A stretch of DNA of 64,000 nt from Kitasatospora setae KM-6054 (GTDB lineage Bacteria; Actinomycetota; Actinomycetes; Streptomycetales; Streptomycetaceae), in contig NC_016109.1 of the NCBI RefSeq assembly GCF_000269985.1, positions 7,033,001-7,097,000 of the forward strand. The letters run 5' to 3'. Positions 56,135 to 64,000 of this stretch are shown here, in pieces (position 1 is the stretch's first letter; each line of letters opens with the position of its first letter). The translations under genes were made by a program, and so were the position numbers. The notes beneath the pieces were generated by a model, which saw only the letters and a program-made list of their open reading frames with translations, did not search any database and was not told the origin of the DNA.

Positions 56135-57787
56135 ATGAGCAAGCCGTCGATCAGCCGCGAGGAGATCAAGCGCCTCTCCCGGCTCAGCCCGTTCGAGCTC
56201 AAGGGCGAGTTCATCAAGCTCGCCGAGCAGTACCAGGCCGACCAGCCCGGGCAGAAGGGCAAGACCACCGCCCACATGCTCAACGCCGGCCGCGGCAACC
56301 CCAACTGGGTGTGCACCGGCCCGCGCGAGGCGATGCTCGCCCTCGGCCACTTCGCGCTCAGCGAGTCCCGCCGGGTCTGGACCGCCGACAACCTCGGCGG
56401 CATGCCCGAACAGGACGGCATCTCCGGACGCTACGACCACTTCGCCCGCTCCCACCCCGAACTGCCCGGCATCGACCTGCTCACCGCCTGCGTCAGCCTC
56501 GCCGTCGACCGCTTCGACCTCGACCGCGACGCCTTCCTGCACGAGCTCGCGGACGCCTCGATCGGCGACAACTACCCCGTCCCCGACCGGATGCTGACCG
56601 GCGCCGAACAGATCGTCACCGGCTACCTGCACGACGAACTGATGGACCGCCGGCCCCCCGAGGGCGACCTCGACCTGTTCGCCACCGAAGGCGGCACCGC
56701 CGCCATGTGCTACATCTTCGACTCCCTGATGAAGAACGGCATCCTGCACAAGGGCGACAAGATCGCCCTGATGGTGCCGGTCTTCACCCCCTACATCGAG
56801 ATCCCCGAACTCGACACCTACGAGTTCGACGTCGTCACCGTCGAAGCCTCCTCCTTCGCCGAGGCCGGCGTCCGCGAATGGCGCTACCCCACCGAGGAGG
56901 TCGCCAAGCTCGCCGACCCCGCCGTCAAACTCGTCTGCCTGGTCAACCCCAGCAACCCGCCCTCCCTCGCGCTCTCCCAGCGGGTCACCGACCAGATCAA
57001 GTCCATCGTCGCCACCGACAACCCGAACCTGATCATCGTCACCGACGACGTCTACGGCACCTTCGTCAACCACTTCCGCAGCATCGCCGCCGACCTGCCC
57101 CGCAACACCCTGCTCGTCTACTCCTACTCCAAGCACTACGGCTGCACCGGCCACCGCCTCGGCGTCATCGGCCTCCAGCGCGACAACGTCATCGACGACG
57201 CCCTCGCCGCCCTCCCGCAGGCCGACAAGGACCGGCTCGCCAAGCGCTACGGCAGCCTCAGCCTCGACCCCGGCAGCATCCGCTTCATCGACCGGCTGGT
57301 CGCCGACTCCCGCCAGGTCGCCCTCAACCACACCGCCGGCCTCTCCCTCCCGCAGCAGGCCCAGCTCACCCTGTTCTCGCTCTTCGCGCTGCTCCCCGAG
57401 GGCAAGGCGTACAAGGCCAAGGTGCAGGCCATCGTCCAGCAGCGCCTCGCCCTGCTGCTCGAAGGCTCCGGCATGAAGATCTCCGACGACCCGCAGCGGG
57501 CCGGCTACTACATCGAACTCGACCTGCTCGCCGAAGCCGAACGCACCTCCGGCCCCGAGTTCGCCGCCTTCCTGCAGAAGAACTACGAACCCACCGAGCC
57601 GCTCTTCCGGCTCGCCGAGCAGACCGGCGTCGTCCTGCTCAACGGCGGCGGCTTCGACGGCCCGCAGTGGTCCGTCCGGGTCTCGCTCGCCAACCTCGAC
57701 GACCTCGACTACCTCAAGATCGGCCACCACCTGAAGGCCATCTTCGACGACTACCGCGCCGAATGGCAGGCCGCCGGCGGCAAGTGA
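56135..57787 (+). CDS. aspD: Bifunctional aspartate aminotransferase / L-aspartate 4-decarboxylase
   Basis: A 550-residue PLP enzyme converting L-aspartate to L-alanine and CO2. The active-site Lys is in VYSYSKHYGCTGHRLG (Lys333); VNPSNPPSLALS and IIVTDDVYGTFVNHFRS hold the substrate and cofactor binding residues, and GRGNPNW near residue 53 is typical of the AspD group. AAGGAAG precedes ATG 56135. With the two AspT genes it forms the aspartate-alanine antiport cycle: aspartate in, decarboxylation consuming a proton, alanine out, giving proton motive force or pH control. Confidence 0.95.
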   Translation: MSKPSISREEIKRLSRLSPFELKGEFIKLAEQYQADQPGQKGKTTAHMLNAGRGNPNWVCTGPREAMLALGHFALSESRRVWTADNLGGMPEQDGISGRYDHFARSHPELPGIDLLTACVSLAVDRFDLDRDAFLHELADASIGDNYPVPDRMLTGAEQIVTGYLHDELMDRRPPEGDLDLFATEGGTAAMCYIFDSLMKNGILHKGDKIALMVPVFTPYIEIPELDTYEFDVVTVEASSFAEAGVREWRYPTEEVAKLADPAVKLVCLVNPSNPPSLALSQRVTDQIKSIVATDNPNLIIVTDDVYGTFVNHFRSIAADLPRNTLLVYSYSKHYGCTGHRLGVIGLQRDNVIDDALAALPQADKDRLAKRYGSLSLDPGSIRFIDRLVADSRQVALNHTAGLSLPQQAQLTLFSLFALLPEGKAYKAKVQAIVQQRLALLLEGSGMKISDDPQRAGYYIELDLLAEAERTSGPEFAAFLQKNYEPTEPLFRLAEQTGVVLLNGGGFDGPQWSVRVSLANLDDLDYLKIGHHLKAIFDDYRAEWQAAGGK

Positions 57788-57817
57788 CCCGCCGTCGGGT
57801 ACGCCGCCGCCCGTCCG

Positions 57818-57853
57818 CTGCCCGCCCGGAGCGCTCGCTCTCCGGGCGGGCAG
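57818..57853 (+). terminator. 14-bp perfect hairpin ending the aspartate operon
   Basis: CTGCCCGCCCGGAG (57818-57831) pairs with CTCCGGGCGGGCAG (57840-57853), loop of 8 bases, 31 bp after the aspD stop. Confidence 0.82.
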
Positions 57854-57874
57854 CGGCGCGTCCGGGGCGGCCGG

Positions 57875-58279
57875 TCAGCGGAGCAGGAGGGCCGGGCGGG
57901 GGACGAACCAGCGGGCGAAGGCCAGGTGCAGGACGACCAGCGGGAGCGGGAGGGGGCCGAACACCGGCAGCAGCGGAAGTAGCGGCAGCACCAGGGCCAC
58001 GCCCACCCAGTGGGCCAGGTGGGGGGAGAAGCGCAGCGGGGCGGCCGCGGCGAGGAGGACCGGGAAGACGGCGCAGAACGCGGGCAGTGCGAGGCCGCGG
58101 TAGAAGGAGTCGGCCAGGCCGTGCGCGGTCAGGCCGGCGAGCAGGGCCACCAGGACGAGGTAGCACAGCCCGATGGCCACCAGGTAGCGGGCGGCCAGCC
58201 GGCCGTACCAGCGGACGGCGCCCTCCGCCCTCGCCACGGTCGGACCCGGAAACGCCCGGTGGACGGACACCGTGCTCAT
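57875..58279 (-). CDS. Small multi-pass membrane protein
   Basis: A 134-residue protein with about four transmembrane helices (RYLVAIGLCYLVLVALLAGL, GLALPAFCAVFPVLLAAAAP, and a hydrophobic Leu/Pro stretch with VALVLPLLPLLPVFGPLPLPLVVLHLAF). ATG 58279 has GGGGGTG close upstream. It lies downstream of the response regulator on the same strand, 78 bp away, with a hairpin between. The family is not recognised. Confidence 0.65.
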   Translation of the reverse strand: MSTVSVHRAFPGPTVARAEGAVRWYGRLAARYLVAIGLCYLVLVALLAGLTAHGLADSFYRGLALPAFCAVFPVLLAAAAPLRFSPHLAHWVGVALVLPLLPLLPVFGPLPLPLVVLHLAFARWFVPRPALLLR

Positions 58280-58308
58280 CGCACACCCCCAGTCAGGGCA
58301 CCGGGCGG

Positions 58309-58325
58309 GCCCGGGTGCCCCGGGC
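58309..58325 (-). terminator. 7-bp hairpin after the response regulator gene
   Basis: GCCCGGG-TGC-CCCGGGC at 58309-58325, between the response regulator stop (58358) and the small membrane protein start. Confidence 0.45.
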
Positions 58326-58357
58326 GGCCGGTCGCTCCCGGTGCCGTACCCAGCACG

Positions 58358-59038
58358 CTACTCCTCCTCGACACCGGCGTGCGGGGCGGGTCGGACCAGG
58401 CCGTGGTCGAAGGCGAAGACCACCGCGTGGACCCGGTTGCGGACGCCCAACTTGTCCAGCACGCGCCGGACATGGGTCTTCACGGTGGCCTCGCCCAGAT
58501 ACAGGGCGGCGGCGATCTCCGGGTTCGACCGGCCCCGGCCCAGCAGCCGCAGCACCTGGTGCTCGCGCGGCGTCAGCCGGTCGAGCACGGCCCGGACGGC
58601 CGGGGACGGCGGCGGCGGCGCCGCCCGGGCGAACTCGGCGAGCACCCGGCGGGTCACCGACGGCGAGAGCAGCGCCTCACCGGACGCCACCGTGCGGATG
58701 CCGTCCAGGAGTTGCTCCGGCGGGGTGCGCTTCAACAGGAACCCCGCCGCGCCCGCCCGGACCGCCGCGAAGACGTACGCGTCCGACTCGAAGGTGCTGA
58801 GCACCAGGACGCGCGACCCCGGGCAGCGGACGGACAGCTCGGCGGTGGCGGCCACCCCGTCCAGGACCGGCATCCGGACGTCCATCAGGACCACGTCCGG
58901 CCGCAACTCCGTTGCCAGGCGCACCGCCTGCGCGCCGTCGGCGGCCTCGCCGACCACCCGCAGATCCGGCTGGGTGTCGAGCATCATCCGCAGGCCGGCC
59001 CGCATCAAGTCCTCGTCGTCCGCGAGAAGAACGGTCAC
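58358..59038 (-). CDS. NarL/FixJ-family response regulator
   Basis: A 226-residue response regulator. The receiver domain has the acidic pocket LLADDED and phosphorylated Asp in VVLMDVRMPVLDG (about residue 53), then STFESDAYVFAAVRAGAAGFLLK with the switch Thr and Lys. A LuxR helix-turn-helix ends the protein (LTPREHQVLRLLGRGRSN, ATVKTHVRRVLDKLGV). GTG 59038 overlaps the kinase stop by 4 bp (GTGA), which favours it over a TTG at 59044. It is regulated by the kinase gene directly upstream. Confidence 0.94.
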   Translation of the reverse strand: MTVLLADDEDLMRAGLRMMLDTQPDLRVVGEAADGAQAVRLATELRPDVVLMDVRMPVLDGVAATAELSVRCPGSRVLVLSTFESDAYVFAAVRAGAAGFLLKRTPPEQLLDGIRTVASGEALLSPSVTRRVLAEFARAAPPPPSPAVRAVLDRLTPREHQVLRLLGRGRSNPEIAAALYLGEATVKTHVRRVLDKLGVRNRVHAVVFAFDHGLVRPAPHAGVEEE

Positions 59039-60210
59039 GGCCAAGGGAGTTCGACCTCCAGACGCCAGCCGTCCGGCCCCGGTCCGGTAGTTGGGCCGGT
59101 AGTCGGGCCGGCGGTTTGGTCGGCGGTTTGGTCGGCGGTCGGGCCGGCGGTCAGGGTGCCGCCCAGCGCGGCCGCCCGCCGGCGGAGCGAGGCCAGGCCG
59201 CGGCCGGAGGAGGAGCGCGAAGTCGCTGGCGCGGGGCGGCCGTTGTCGGTGACGGTGAGACGCAGCCCGTGCCGGGTGCGGCGGAGGCGGACGGTGGTGG
59301 CGGTGGCCGTCGAGTGCCGCAAGGTGTTCGTCAGCGCCTCCCGGGCCGCCTGGTGGAACAGCTCGACCCAGGAGACCGTCAAGTCAGCTGCGGGGTAGGA
59401 GAGTTCGAGGGTCGCGGAGAGCCGCGGCGGCAGGTCGGCGAGCAGCGCCCGCAGGGCGGGCTCCAGTCGCGGGGGCGGCGGGGACGATTCCAGCAGGCCC
59501 AGCACCCGGTCCAGGTCGCCCATCGCGCCGCGGCCGACCCGCTCGATCCGCGCCAGCGTCTCGCGCAGCGGCGGCGGACCGTCCGCCGCACCCAGCCGCG
59601 CCGCGCCCGCATGGGTCACCATCACCGTCACCGCGTGCCCCACCGCGTCGTGCAACTCCCTTGCCATCCGCGCCCGTTCCTCGTCCAGCAGGCGCCGCGC
59701 CCGCTCCTCCGCCGCCGCCCGGCGGGCCCGCGCCCGCCGCCGCGCCGCCACACCCACCGCCACCGCGACGGCGTGCAGAGCGCAGGCGAGCGGGAAACCG
59801 GGACGGCCGGCGAGCGCGAGCAGGACGGCCGGCACCGGCAGGGCGGCGAGCACGGCGGCGGCGGCCGGCGGCCGGACGCGGAACAGCACCACCAGCGGCA
59901 GCGCCGACGCCAGCGACAGGTTCGTCACCGGCTCGCCCGCCACCACCACCGCGACCGTCGCCCCCGCACCCGCCCACAGCGCCGCCACCGGCACCAGCCG
60001 CCGCAGCAGCAGTGCCCCGAACCACACCGCCACCGCCACCCGGGACACCGCCGAACCCGCCAGCAGCGACGCCGTGTAGCCCGAACCGCCCACCGCGATC
60101 CCGGCCGACGCCCACGCCACCACCCCGTCCAGCGCGACCCACCAGCCCCGCGCCACCCGCCCGTCCGCCCGCCACCAGTTCACCGCGCCCACGCTACGGC
60201 GCGGCGCCAC
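59035..60210 (-). CDS. Sensor histidine kinase (NarX/DesK-type, HisKA_3)
   Basis: A kinase of up to 391 residues. Four to five membrane helices occupy residues about 20-150; the dimerisation/phospho-acceptor segment is MARELHDAVGHAVTVMV with His187, and the ATPase has REALTNTLRHS (N-box), VTDNGRPAP and GRGLASLRRRAAALGG. Between the last motif and the C-terminal strand a repeat-encoded insert (TADQTADQTAGPTTGPTTG) interrupts. The start may be ATG 60210, GTG 60192 or GTG 60183; no ribosome site decides. It pairs with the overlapping response regulator and is divergent from a membrane hydrolase gene. Confidence 0.92.
   Translation of the reverse strand: MAPRRSVGAVNWWRADGRVARGWWVALDGVVAWASAGIAVGGSGYTASLLAGSAVSRVAVAVWFGALLLRRLVPVAALWAGAGATVAVVVAGEPVTNLSLASALPLVVLFRVRPPAAAAVLAALPVPAVLLALAGRPGFPLACALHAVAVAVGVAARRRARARRAAAEERARRLLDEERARMARELHDAVGHAVTVMVTHAGAARLGAADGPPPLRETLARIERVGRGAMGDLDRVLGLLESSPPPPRLEPALRALLADLPPRLSATLELSYPAADLTVSWVELFHQAAREALTNTLRHSTATATTVRLRRTRHGLRLTVTDNGRPAPATSRSSSGRGLASLRRRAAALGGTLTAGPTADQTADQTAGPTTGPTTGPGPDGWRLEVELPWP
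59084..59155 (-). repeat. Short tandem repeats inside the kinase gene
   Basis: Units such as GTAGTTGGGCCG and GGCGGTTTGGTC repeat with a 12-bp period between about 59084 and 59155, coding for the Thr/Gly/Pro/Asp-rich insert in the ATPase domain of the kinase. Confidence 0.6.
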
Positions 60211-60316
60211 CGGGGCGCGTCAGCCCGGGAGTTGACACCGGGTCCACCCCCAGGGGGAGCGGGGCGAGCGGGCGGAGGGACGACCGGCGGGGGCCCGGCG
60301 GGCCACCGTGGGCGGC

Positions 60317-61618
60317 ATGAAGAGCATGAAGAGCATGGAGCGCATGGAGAGCGGGCAGCGGGCGAAGAGCACGCGGAGGACGCTGATCGCGGTGGGGCTG
60401 GTGCCGGTCGGGCTGATCGGCGGGACGGTCGGGGCCGGGCTCGGGCTGCTGGCGGCCGGGGCGCTCGCGCCCGTCCGGTGGCTGATGCTCGGCGGTGCGC
60501 TGCTGGGCCTCGCCGCCGGGGCCTGGTGGCCGCTCCGGGGCGCGGCCCGGCTCGGCGGGTGGCCGGCCCGGACCCCGGCCGCGGTCGCCGCGCTGCTCGC
60601 GGCCGCGCTCGCCGCCGCCGTGCTGCCGCCCGGCGAGCGGGCCGCCCCCGCGACTGCCGCCGCGTACTGGGACCTGCCCACCGGCTCCCGCCTCGCCTAC
60701 CACCTCACCCCCGCCCGCGGACCCGCCCGCGACACCCCCGTCATCCGCCTGCACGGCGGCCCCGGCACCCCCGGCGAAGCCGCGGACGGACTCGACACCG
60801 CGCTCGCCGCCGCCGGCTACCCCGTCTACGCCTACGACCAGTTGGGCTCCGGCGACTCCCCGCGCCCGGCCGGCCTGGACGGCTACACCGTGCAGCGGCA
60901 GATCGACGACCTGGAGGCGGTCCGGCAGCGGATCGGCGCCGAGCGGGTCGTCCTGATCGGCGCCTCCTGGGGCGGCACCCTCGCCGCCGAGTACCTCGCC
61001 GCGCACCCCGGTCACGTCGCCCGCGCCGTCTTCACCTCGCCCGGCGCGCTCTGGGCCCCCGCGTACAGCGACGAACAGGCCGGGCAGCTCTGGGACCGCC
61101 TCACCGACGCCCAGCGCCGCCAGGTCGCCCGGATCGGCACCACGCCCCGCGCCACCCTCTGGGCCCTGCTCGCCGCCGTCGACCCCGCCCAGGCCCGCGC
61201 CCTGCTCCCCGACGCCGAAGCCGACGCGCTGTTCCGCCAGTTGCTCGCCGCCACCGGCTCCGCCGCGACCTGCACCCCCGGCGGCGGCGACGTGCCCGTC
61301 AAGACCCCCGGCTACTACGCGAACCAGCTGATCGCCGCCGACCTGCGCCACCGCCCCGACCCCCGGCCGGCGCTGCGCACCGCGCGCGTCCCGGCGCTGG
61401 TGCTGCGCGGCGAGTGCGACTACAAGCACTGGCCGGTCACCCGCGAGTACCGCGACACCCTGCCGGACGCCCGCCTGCTCTACGTCCCCGGCGCCGGCCA
61501 CGCGATCGCCGTCGACCGCCCGGCCGAGTACCGGGCGGCGGTGCTGGCCTTCCTCACCGACGCGCCGCTGCCCCGGGCGCCGTACGCGGGGGAGGCGGAT
61601 CCGGCCGGGAGCCGGTGA
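60317..61618 (+). CDS. Membrane-anchored alpha/beta hydrolase (proline iminopeptidase-like)
   Basis: A 433-residue protein. Three hydrophobic helices (about residues 24-110) lead into an alpha/beta hydrolase: RLHGGPGTPG gives the oxyanion hole typical of prolyl aminopeptidases, YDQLGSGDS follows, GASWGGTLA is the nucleophile elbow, then LRGECDYKHWP with the acid and PGAGHAI with the His. ATG 60317 is chosen; a GTG at 60308 is alternative. The start region codes for a Met-rich MKSMKSMERME stretch. It is divergent from the two-component genes, which may control it. Confidence 0.82.
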   Translation: MKSMKSMERMESGQRAKSTRRTLIAVGLVPVGLIGGTVGAGLGLLAAGALAPVRWLMLGGALLGLAAGAWWPLRGAARLGGWPARTPAAVAALLAAALAAAVLPPGERAAPATAAAYWDLPTGSRLAYHLTPARGPARDTPVIRLHGGPGTPGEAADGLDTALAAAGYPVYAYDQLGSGDSPRPAGLDGYTVQRQIDDLEAVRQRIGAERVVLIGASWGGTLAAEYLAAHPGHVARAVFTSPGALWAPAYSDEQAGQLWDRLTDAQRRQVARIGTTPRATLWALLAAVDPAQARALLPDAEADALFRQLLAATGSAATCTPGGGDVPVKTPGYYANQLIAADLRHRPDPRPALRTARVPALVLRGECDYKHWPVTREYRDTLPDARLLYVPGAGHAIAVDRPAEYRAAVLAFLTDAPLPRAPYAGEADPAGSR

Positions 61619-61707
61619 GGGGCGGCCGTCCCTGGTTGTTGCGACGGGGGCGGGCGGCGCATGCTGGAGGGGAGCGGCCGGGGCGACCCGGGACCGAGGA
61701 GCGTGCC

Positions 61708-62571
61708 ATGGAGATCAGGGCGGCGAACGGGGTGCTGGCGGGGGTCGACGGGTCGGTGCCCGCGGCCGAGGCGGCGGAGTGGGCCGCGCGGGAGGCGGAG
61801 TCGCGGGGGACGGGGCTGCACCTGGTGCACGCCGTCAACACCGGGACGGTGACGCTCTCGCCGCGCACCGGCGCCGGCGTCACCGACCTGATCCTGCGGG
61901 AGGCCGCGGAGCTGCTGGAGAACGTCCAGTCGAAGCTGGCGGCCGCCCACCCGGGCCTGCGGATCACCGGCGACGTCGTCCCGCGCGACGCCGGGGAGGC
62001 CGTGCTGACCGCCGCCGAGCACGCCTCGCTCGCCGTCCTCGGCACCCGCGGCCACGGCGGCTTCGCCTCGCTGCTGCTCGGCTCGGTCAGCCTGCGGGTC
62101 GCCGCGCACGCGGACTGCCCGGTGGTGGTGGTCCGGGCGCCCGGCCGCCCGGGCGGGCCGGTGCTGGTCGCCGTCCACGACGAACGGGACGCCGCCGCGC
62201 TGCGGTTCGGCTGCGAGATCGCCGCCCGCCGGGGCCTGCCGGTGCGGGCCGTGCACACCTGGTCGCCGGTGGTGGCCGACGTCGGGCGGATGGCGCCGAT
62301 GGTCGACGAACTGGGAGAGGAGTCGGAGCTGCACGAGCAACTGCTGCGCCGCACCTGCGACCCGGTGCGCGAGGACTACCCGGAGGTCGAGGTGGAGAGC
62401 CACCAGCTGACCGGGGGCGCCGCCGCGACCCTGGTCGAGGAGTCCCGCACCGCCACCCTGCTGGTGGCCTCCCGGCACGAGCCCGCACCGCGCTTCGGCC
62501 TGCGGCTGTCGACGCCCGTGCACGCCGTCCTGCACCACGCGCACTGCCCGGTGGCCGTCGTCCCGGTGTGA
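61708..62571 (+). CDS. Universal stress protein, two UspA domains
   Basis: A 287-residue tandem UspA protein. Domain 1 (residues 8-147) starts VLAGVDGS and has the ATP-binding GTRGHGGFASLLLGSVS. Domain 2 (about 152-287) starts VLVAVHDE and its corresponding loop SRHEPAPRFGLRLSTPV is degenerate, so only domain 1 may bind ATP. GAGGAG precedes ATG 61708. Such proteins respond to starvation, hypoxia or redox stress in actinomycetes. It has no operon partner in the window. Confidence 0.92.
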   Translation: MEIRAANGVLAGVDGSVPAAEAAEWAAREAESRGTGLHLVHAVNTGTVTLSPRTGAGVTDLILREAAELLENVQSKLAAAHPGLRITGDVVPRDAGEAVLTAAEHASLAVLGTRGHGGFASLLLGSVSLRVAAHADCPVVVVRAPGRPGGPVLVAVHDERDAAALRFGCEIAARRGLPVRAVHTWSPVVADVGRMAPMVDELGEESELHEQLLRRTCDPVREDYPEVEVESHQLTGGAAATLVEESRTATLLVASRHEPAPRFGLRLSTPVHAVLHHAHCPVAVVPV

Positions 62572-62626
62572 GCGTCAGACGGGTGTGAGCGTCAGGCGGG
62601 CGGGAGCGTCAGGCGGGCGGGAGCAG
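62568..62626. repeat. Tandem repeats between the stress-protein and TetR genes
   Basis: Units such as GTGTGAGCGTCAGACGG and CGGGAGCGTCAGGCGGG repeat about four times, running from the stress-protein stop into the end of the TetR gene. The extra units may derive from slippage at the convergent gene ends. Confidence 0.55.
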
Positions 62627-63259
62627 CGGGCCGGCCAGGCGGCGGAAGGTGGTGTCGGCGAGGTCGGCCGCGGCGGTCGGGGGCGTGTCGGCGGCCGCCC
62701 AGGACTCGACGGCGACGCGCATCGCGGTGTTCGCGGCGGCGGCCAGCAGCCGGGCCTCCAAGCCCTCGGCGGCCAGCCCGGTGAGCCCGGCCAGGACGGG
62801 GCGCAGCGCGGCCTCGGCGTCGTGGTGGACGCGGTGCCAGACGTCGCGCAGCGCCGGGTCGTCCGGCATGGCGCGGAGCAGGCCGCGGGTCCAGGCCAGC
62901 GACTCGGCGGCGCGGCCCGGGGCGGGGGTGAGGGAGGCGCGGGCGGAGTCCAGCAGGGCGGTGAGCGGCGGGGTGCCGGGGGCGGTCGCGGCGAGTAGCT
63001 CGATCCACTGGCGGGAGCCCTCGGCGAGCAGCGGGGCGACCGCGTCCTCCTTGGTCCGGAAGTAGCGGTAGAAGGTGCGCAGCGAGACGCCGGAGGTGCG
63101 GGCGATGTCCTCGGCGGTGGTGCCCTCGGCGCCGTGCTCGGCGAACAGGCGGGCCGCGGCGAGCGAGATCTCCTGCTGGGTGGCGGCCTTGCGGCGCTCG
63201 GTCAGCGACGGCGACTGCGGGGACGTGGGGGTGGGCGAGGGTGCGGACGGGTCGGGCAT
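62609..63259 (-). CDS. TetR-family transcriptional regulator
   Basis: A 216-residue repressor-type regulator. The helix-turn-helix is ISLAAARLFAEHGAEGTTAEDIARTSG followed by VSLRTFYRYFRTKED, with a ligand-binding C-terminal part (about 80-216). ATG 63259 has GGGGGAA 8 bases before it. It is divergent from the SDR gene at 63448; the 188 bp between carry the inverted repeat at 63357, the likely operator, so it probably represses the SDR gene and itself. The ligand is unknown. Confidence 0.93.
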   Translation of the reverse strand: MPDPSAPSPTPTSPQSPSLTERRKAATQQEISLAAARLFAEHGAEGTTAEDIARTSGVSLRTFYRYFRTKEDAVAPLLAEGSRQWIELLAATAPGTPPLTALLDSARASLTPAPGRAAESLAWTRGLLRAMPDDPALRDVWHRVHHDAEAALRPVLAGLTGLAAEGLEARLLAAAANTAMRVAVESWAAADTPPTAAADLADTTFRRLAGPLLPPA

Positions 63260-63279
63260 GGCGGTTCCCCCGGGATGCG

Positions 63280-63304
63280 GTGTGCGCGTGTGCGCGCGTG
63301 TGCG
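63280..63304. repeat. 25-bp alternating purine-pyrimidine tract
   Basis: From 63280 to 63304 every base alternates between purine and pyrimidine (GTGTGCGCGTGTGCGCGCGT...). Such tracts can form Z-DNA. It lies between the TetR gene start and the operator. Confidence 0.5.
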
Positions 63305-63356
63305 GCCGGTGTCGGCGGTCTCCAGCCTAGCCGGGAAGCGTCACGGAGTGCGGAAG

Positions 63357-63371
63357 TGGCACAACGTGCCA
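63357..63371. promoter_or_regulatory. Operator candidate for the TetR regulator
   Basis: TGGCAC-AAC-GTGCCA is a perfect 6-bp inverted repeat with a 3-bp centre, and GCCTAG/CTAGGC at 63326-63331 and 63373-63378 mirror each other around it. It lies midway between the divergent TetR and SDR genes, next to a likely promoter. Confidence 0.55.
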
Positions 63372-63447
63372 GCTAGGCGTACCGTGCACATCGAGGGGCC
63401 GGACCGACCCGCCCGACCCCCGCCCGCACCACAGGGAGACCCCCGTC

Positions 63448-64000
63448 ATGAAGCGTTTCGAAGGCCGCCGCGTCCTGATCACCGGCGCCGGCTCCGGCAT
63501 CGGCCAGGCCACCGTCCACCGGATCCTGGCCGAGGGCGGCATCGTGGTCGCCGTCGACGTGTCCGAGGCCGGCCTCGCCGCCACCCACCAGCGGGCCGAG
63601 GCCGACGGCACCGCCGACCAGCTGAGCACCGTGGTCGTCGACATCTCCGACGAGGCGTCCGTCCGGGCCGGCGTCGGCGGCGCGATCACCGGCCTCGGCG
63701 GCCTGGACGTGCTGGTCAACGCGGCCGGCATCCTGCGCTCGGCGCACACCGAGCAGACCACGCTGGAGTTCTGGAACCGGATGCTGGCGGTCAACCTGAC
63801 CGGCACCTTCCTGGTCACCCGCGAGGCGCTGCCCGCGCTGCTCGCCACCGGCCGCGGCGTGGTGGTCAACTTCTCCTCCACCTCCGCCTCCTTCGCCCAC
63901 CCCTACATGGCCGCGTACGCCGCGACCAAGGGCGGCATCCAGTCCTTCACGCACGCCATCGCCGCCGAGTACGCCAAGCAGGGCCTGCGCGCCGTCAGCG
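63448..64000 (+). CDS. SDR-family oxidoreductase, 3' end outside window
   Basis: The first 184 residues are seen. The cofactor motif TGAGSGIG is at residues 12-19, NAAG near 92-95, and Ser-Ser-Thr followed by the catalytic YAATK (Tyr155, Lys159). This is a classical short-chain dehydrogenase, of the 3-oxoacyl-ACP reductase/FabG-like type. GGGAG lies about 8 bases upstream of ATG 63448. It is divergent from the TetR gene and probably under its control. The substrate is unknown. Confidence 0.88.
   Translation, partial: MKRFEGRRVLITGAGSGIGQATVHRILAEGGIVVAVDVSEAGLAATHQRAEADGTADQLSTVVVDISDEASVRAGVGGAITGLGGLDVLVNAAGILRSAHTEQTTLEFWNRMLAVNLTGTFLVTREALPALLATGRGVVVNFSSTSASFAHPYMAAYAATKGGIQSFTHAIAAEYAKQGLRAVS

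Overview
The window is about 75% GC, dense in genes, and almost every third codon position is G or C. It carries a conservon (CvnABCD), an AfsR-type SARP regulator, a class III lanthipeptide locus, GDSL and chitin-deacetylase-like secreted enzymes, and many MMPL, MFS and ABC transporters. This points to a Streptomycetaceae chromosome (Streptomyces or Kitasatospora; the sequence alone does not separate them). No tRNA, rRNA, CRISPR array, insertion sequence or phage gene was seen, so this looks like an ordinary chromosomal stretch with accessory islands.

Layout, left to right. 1-9.1 kb: a secreted metal-dependent hydrolase with a discoidin domain (cut by the window edge), an SDR enzyme, a homodimeric ABC exporter, an F420/NADP-type reductase, a PlsC acyltransferase and a GT2-TagF wall-polymer glycosyltransferase. 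9.7-13.2 kb: a membrane-protein gene split by an in-frame TGA, a small conserved-looking protein, a YjbQ-family protein, a zinc-ribbon-like small protein and an alpha/beta hydrolase. 13.2-18.2 kb: a RelE/HigB-XRE toxin-antitoxin pair with an apparently leaderless promoter, then sbcD-sbcC. 18.5-23.4 kb: a Nudix protein, a GDSL lipase, a polysaccharide deacetylase and an acyl-CoA synthetase. 23.7-27.9 kb: the conservon cvnABCD.

28-36.6 kb looks like a sulfur-acquisition region. A 30-residue leader peptide ending in Cys-Cys-Arg precedes an orphan winged-helix regulator. A 12-residue peptide ending in Ser-Cys-Cys-Arg precedes a six-gene operon: a DszB-like desulfinase/binding protein, an SsuA lipoprotein, SsuC, SsuB, a second signal-less binding-protein-like gene and an SsuD-type FMNH2 monooxygenase. 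The likely logic is import of organosulfonates, oxidative or desulfinative release of sulfite, and cysteine-sensing attenuation through the leader peptides.

36.6-43.6 kb holds an aldo/keto reductase, a truncated hemoglobin, an MFS transporter and a class III lanthipeptide cluster. That cluster has one LanKC gene followed by four tandem, nearly identical 39-residue precursors with a Ser-x-x-Ser-x-x-Cys core. Two small genes (one exported) lie just upstream of lanKC. 44-52.6 kb: a lipoprotein, a small hypothetical protein, a beta-lactamase-fold hydrolase, an AfsR-like SARP ATPase and an MMPL exporter with a possible operator in front. 52.7-57.8 kb: two AspT-type exchangers plus aspartate 4-decarboxylase, an operon that decarboxylates aspartate to alanine and can generate proton motive force. 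57.9-64 kb: a two-component system divergent from a membrane alpha/beta hydrolase, a universal stress protein, and a TetR regulator divergent from an SDR gene that runs off the end. Several gene ends are marked by long perfect GC-rich hairpins.
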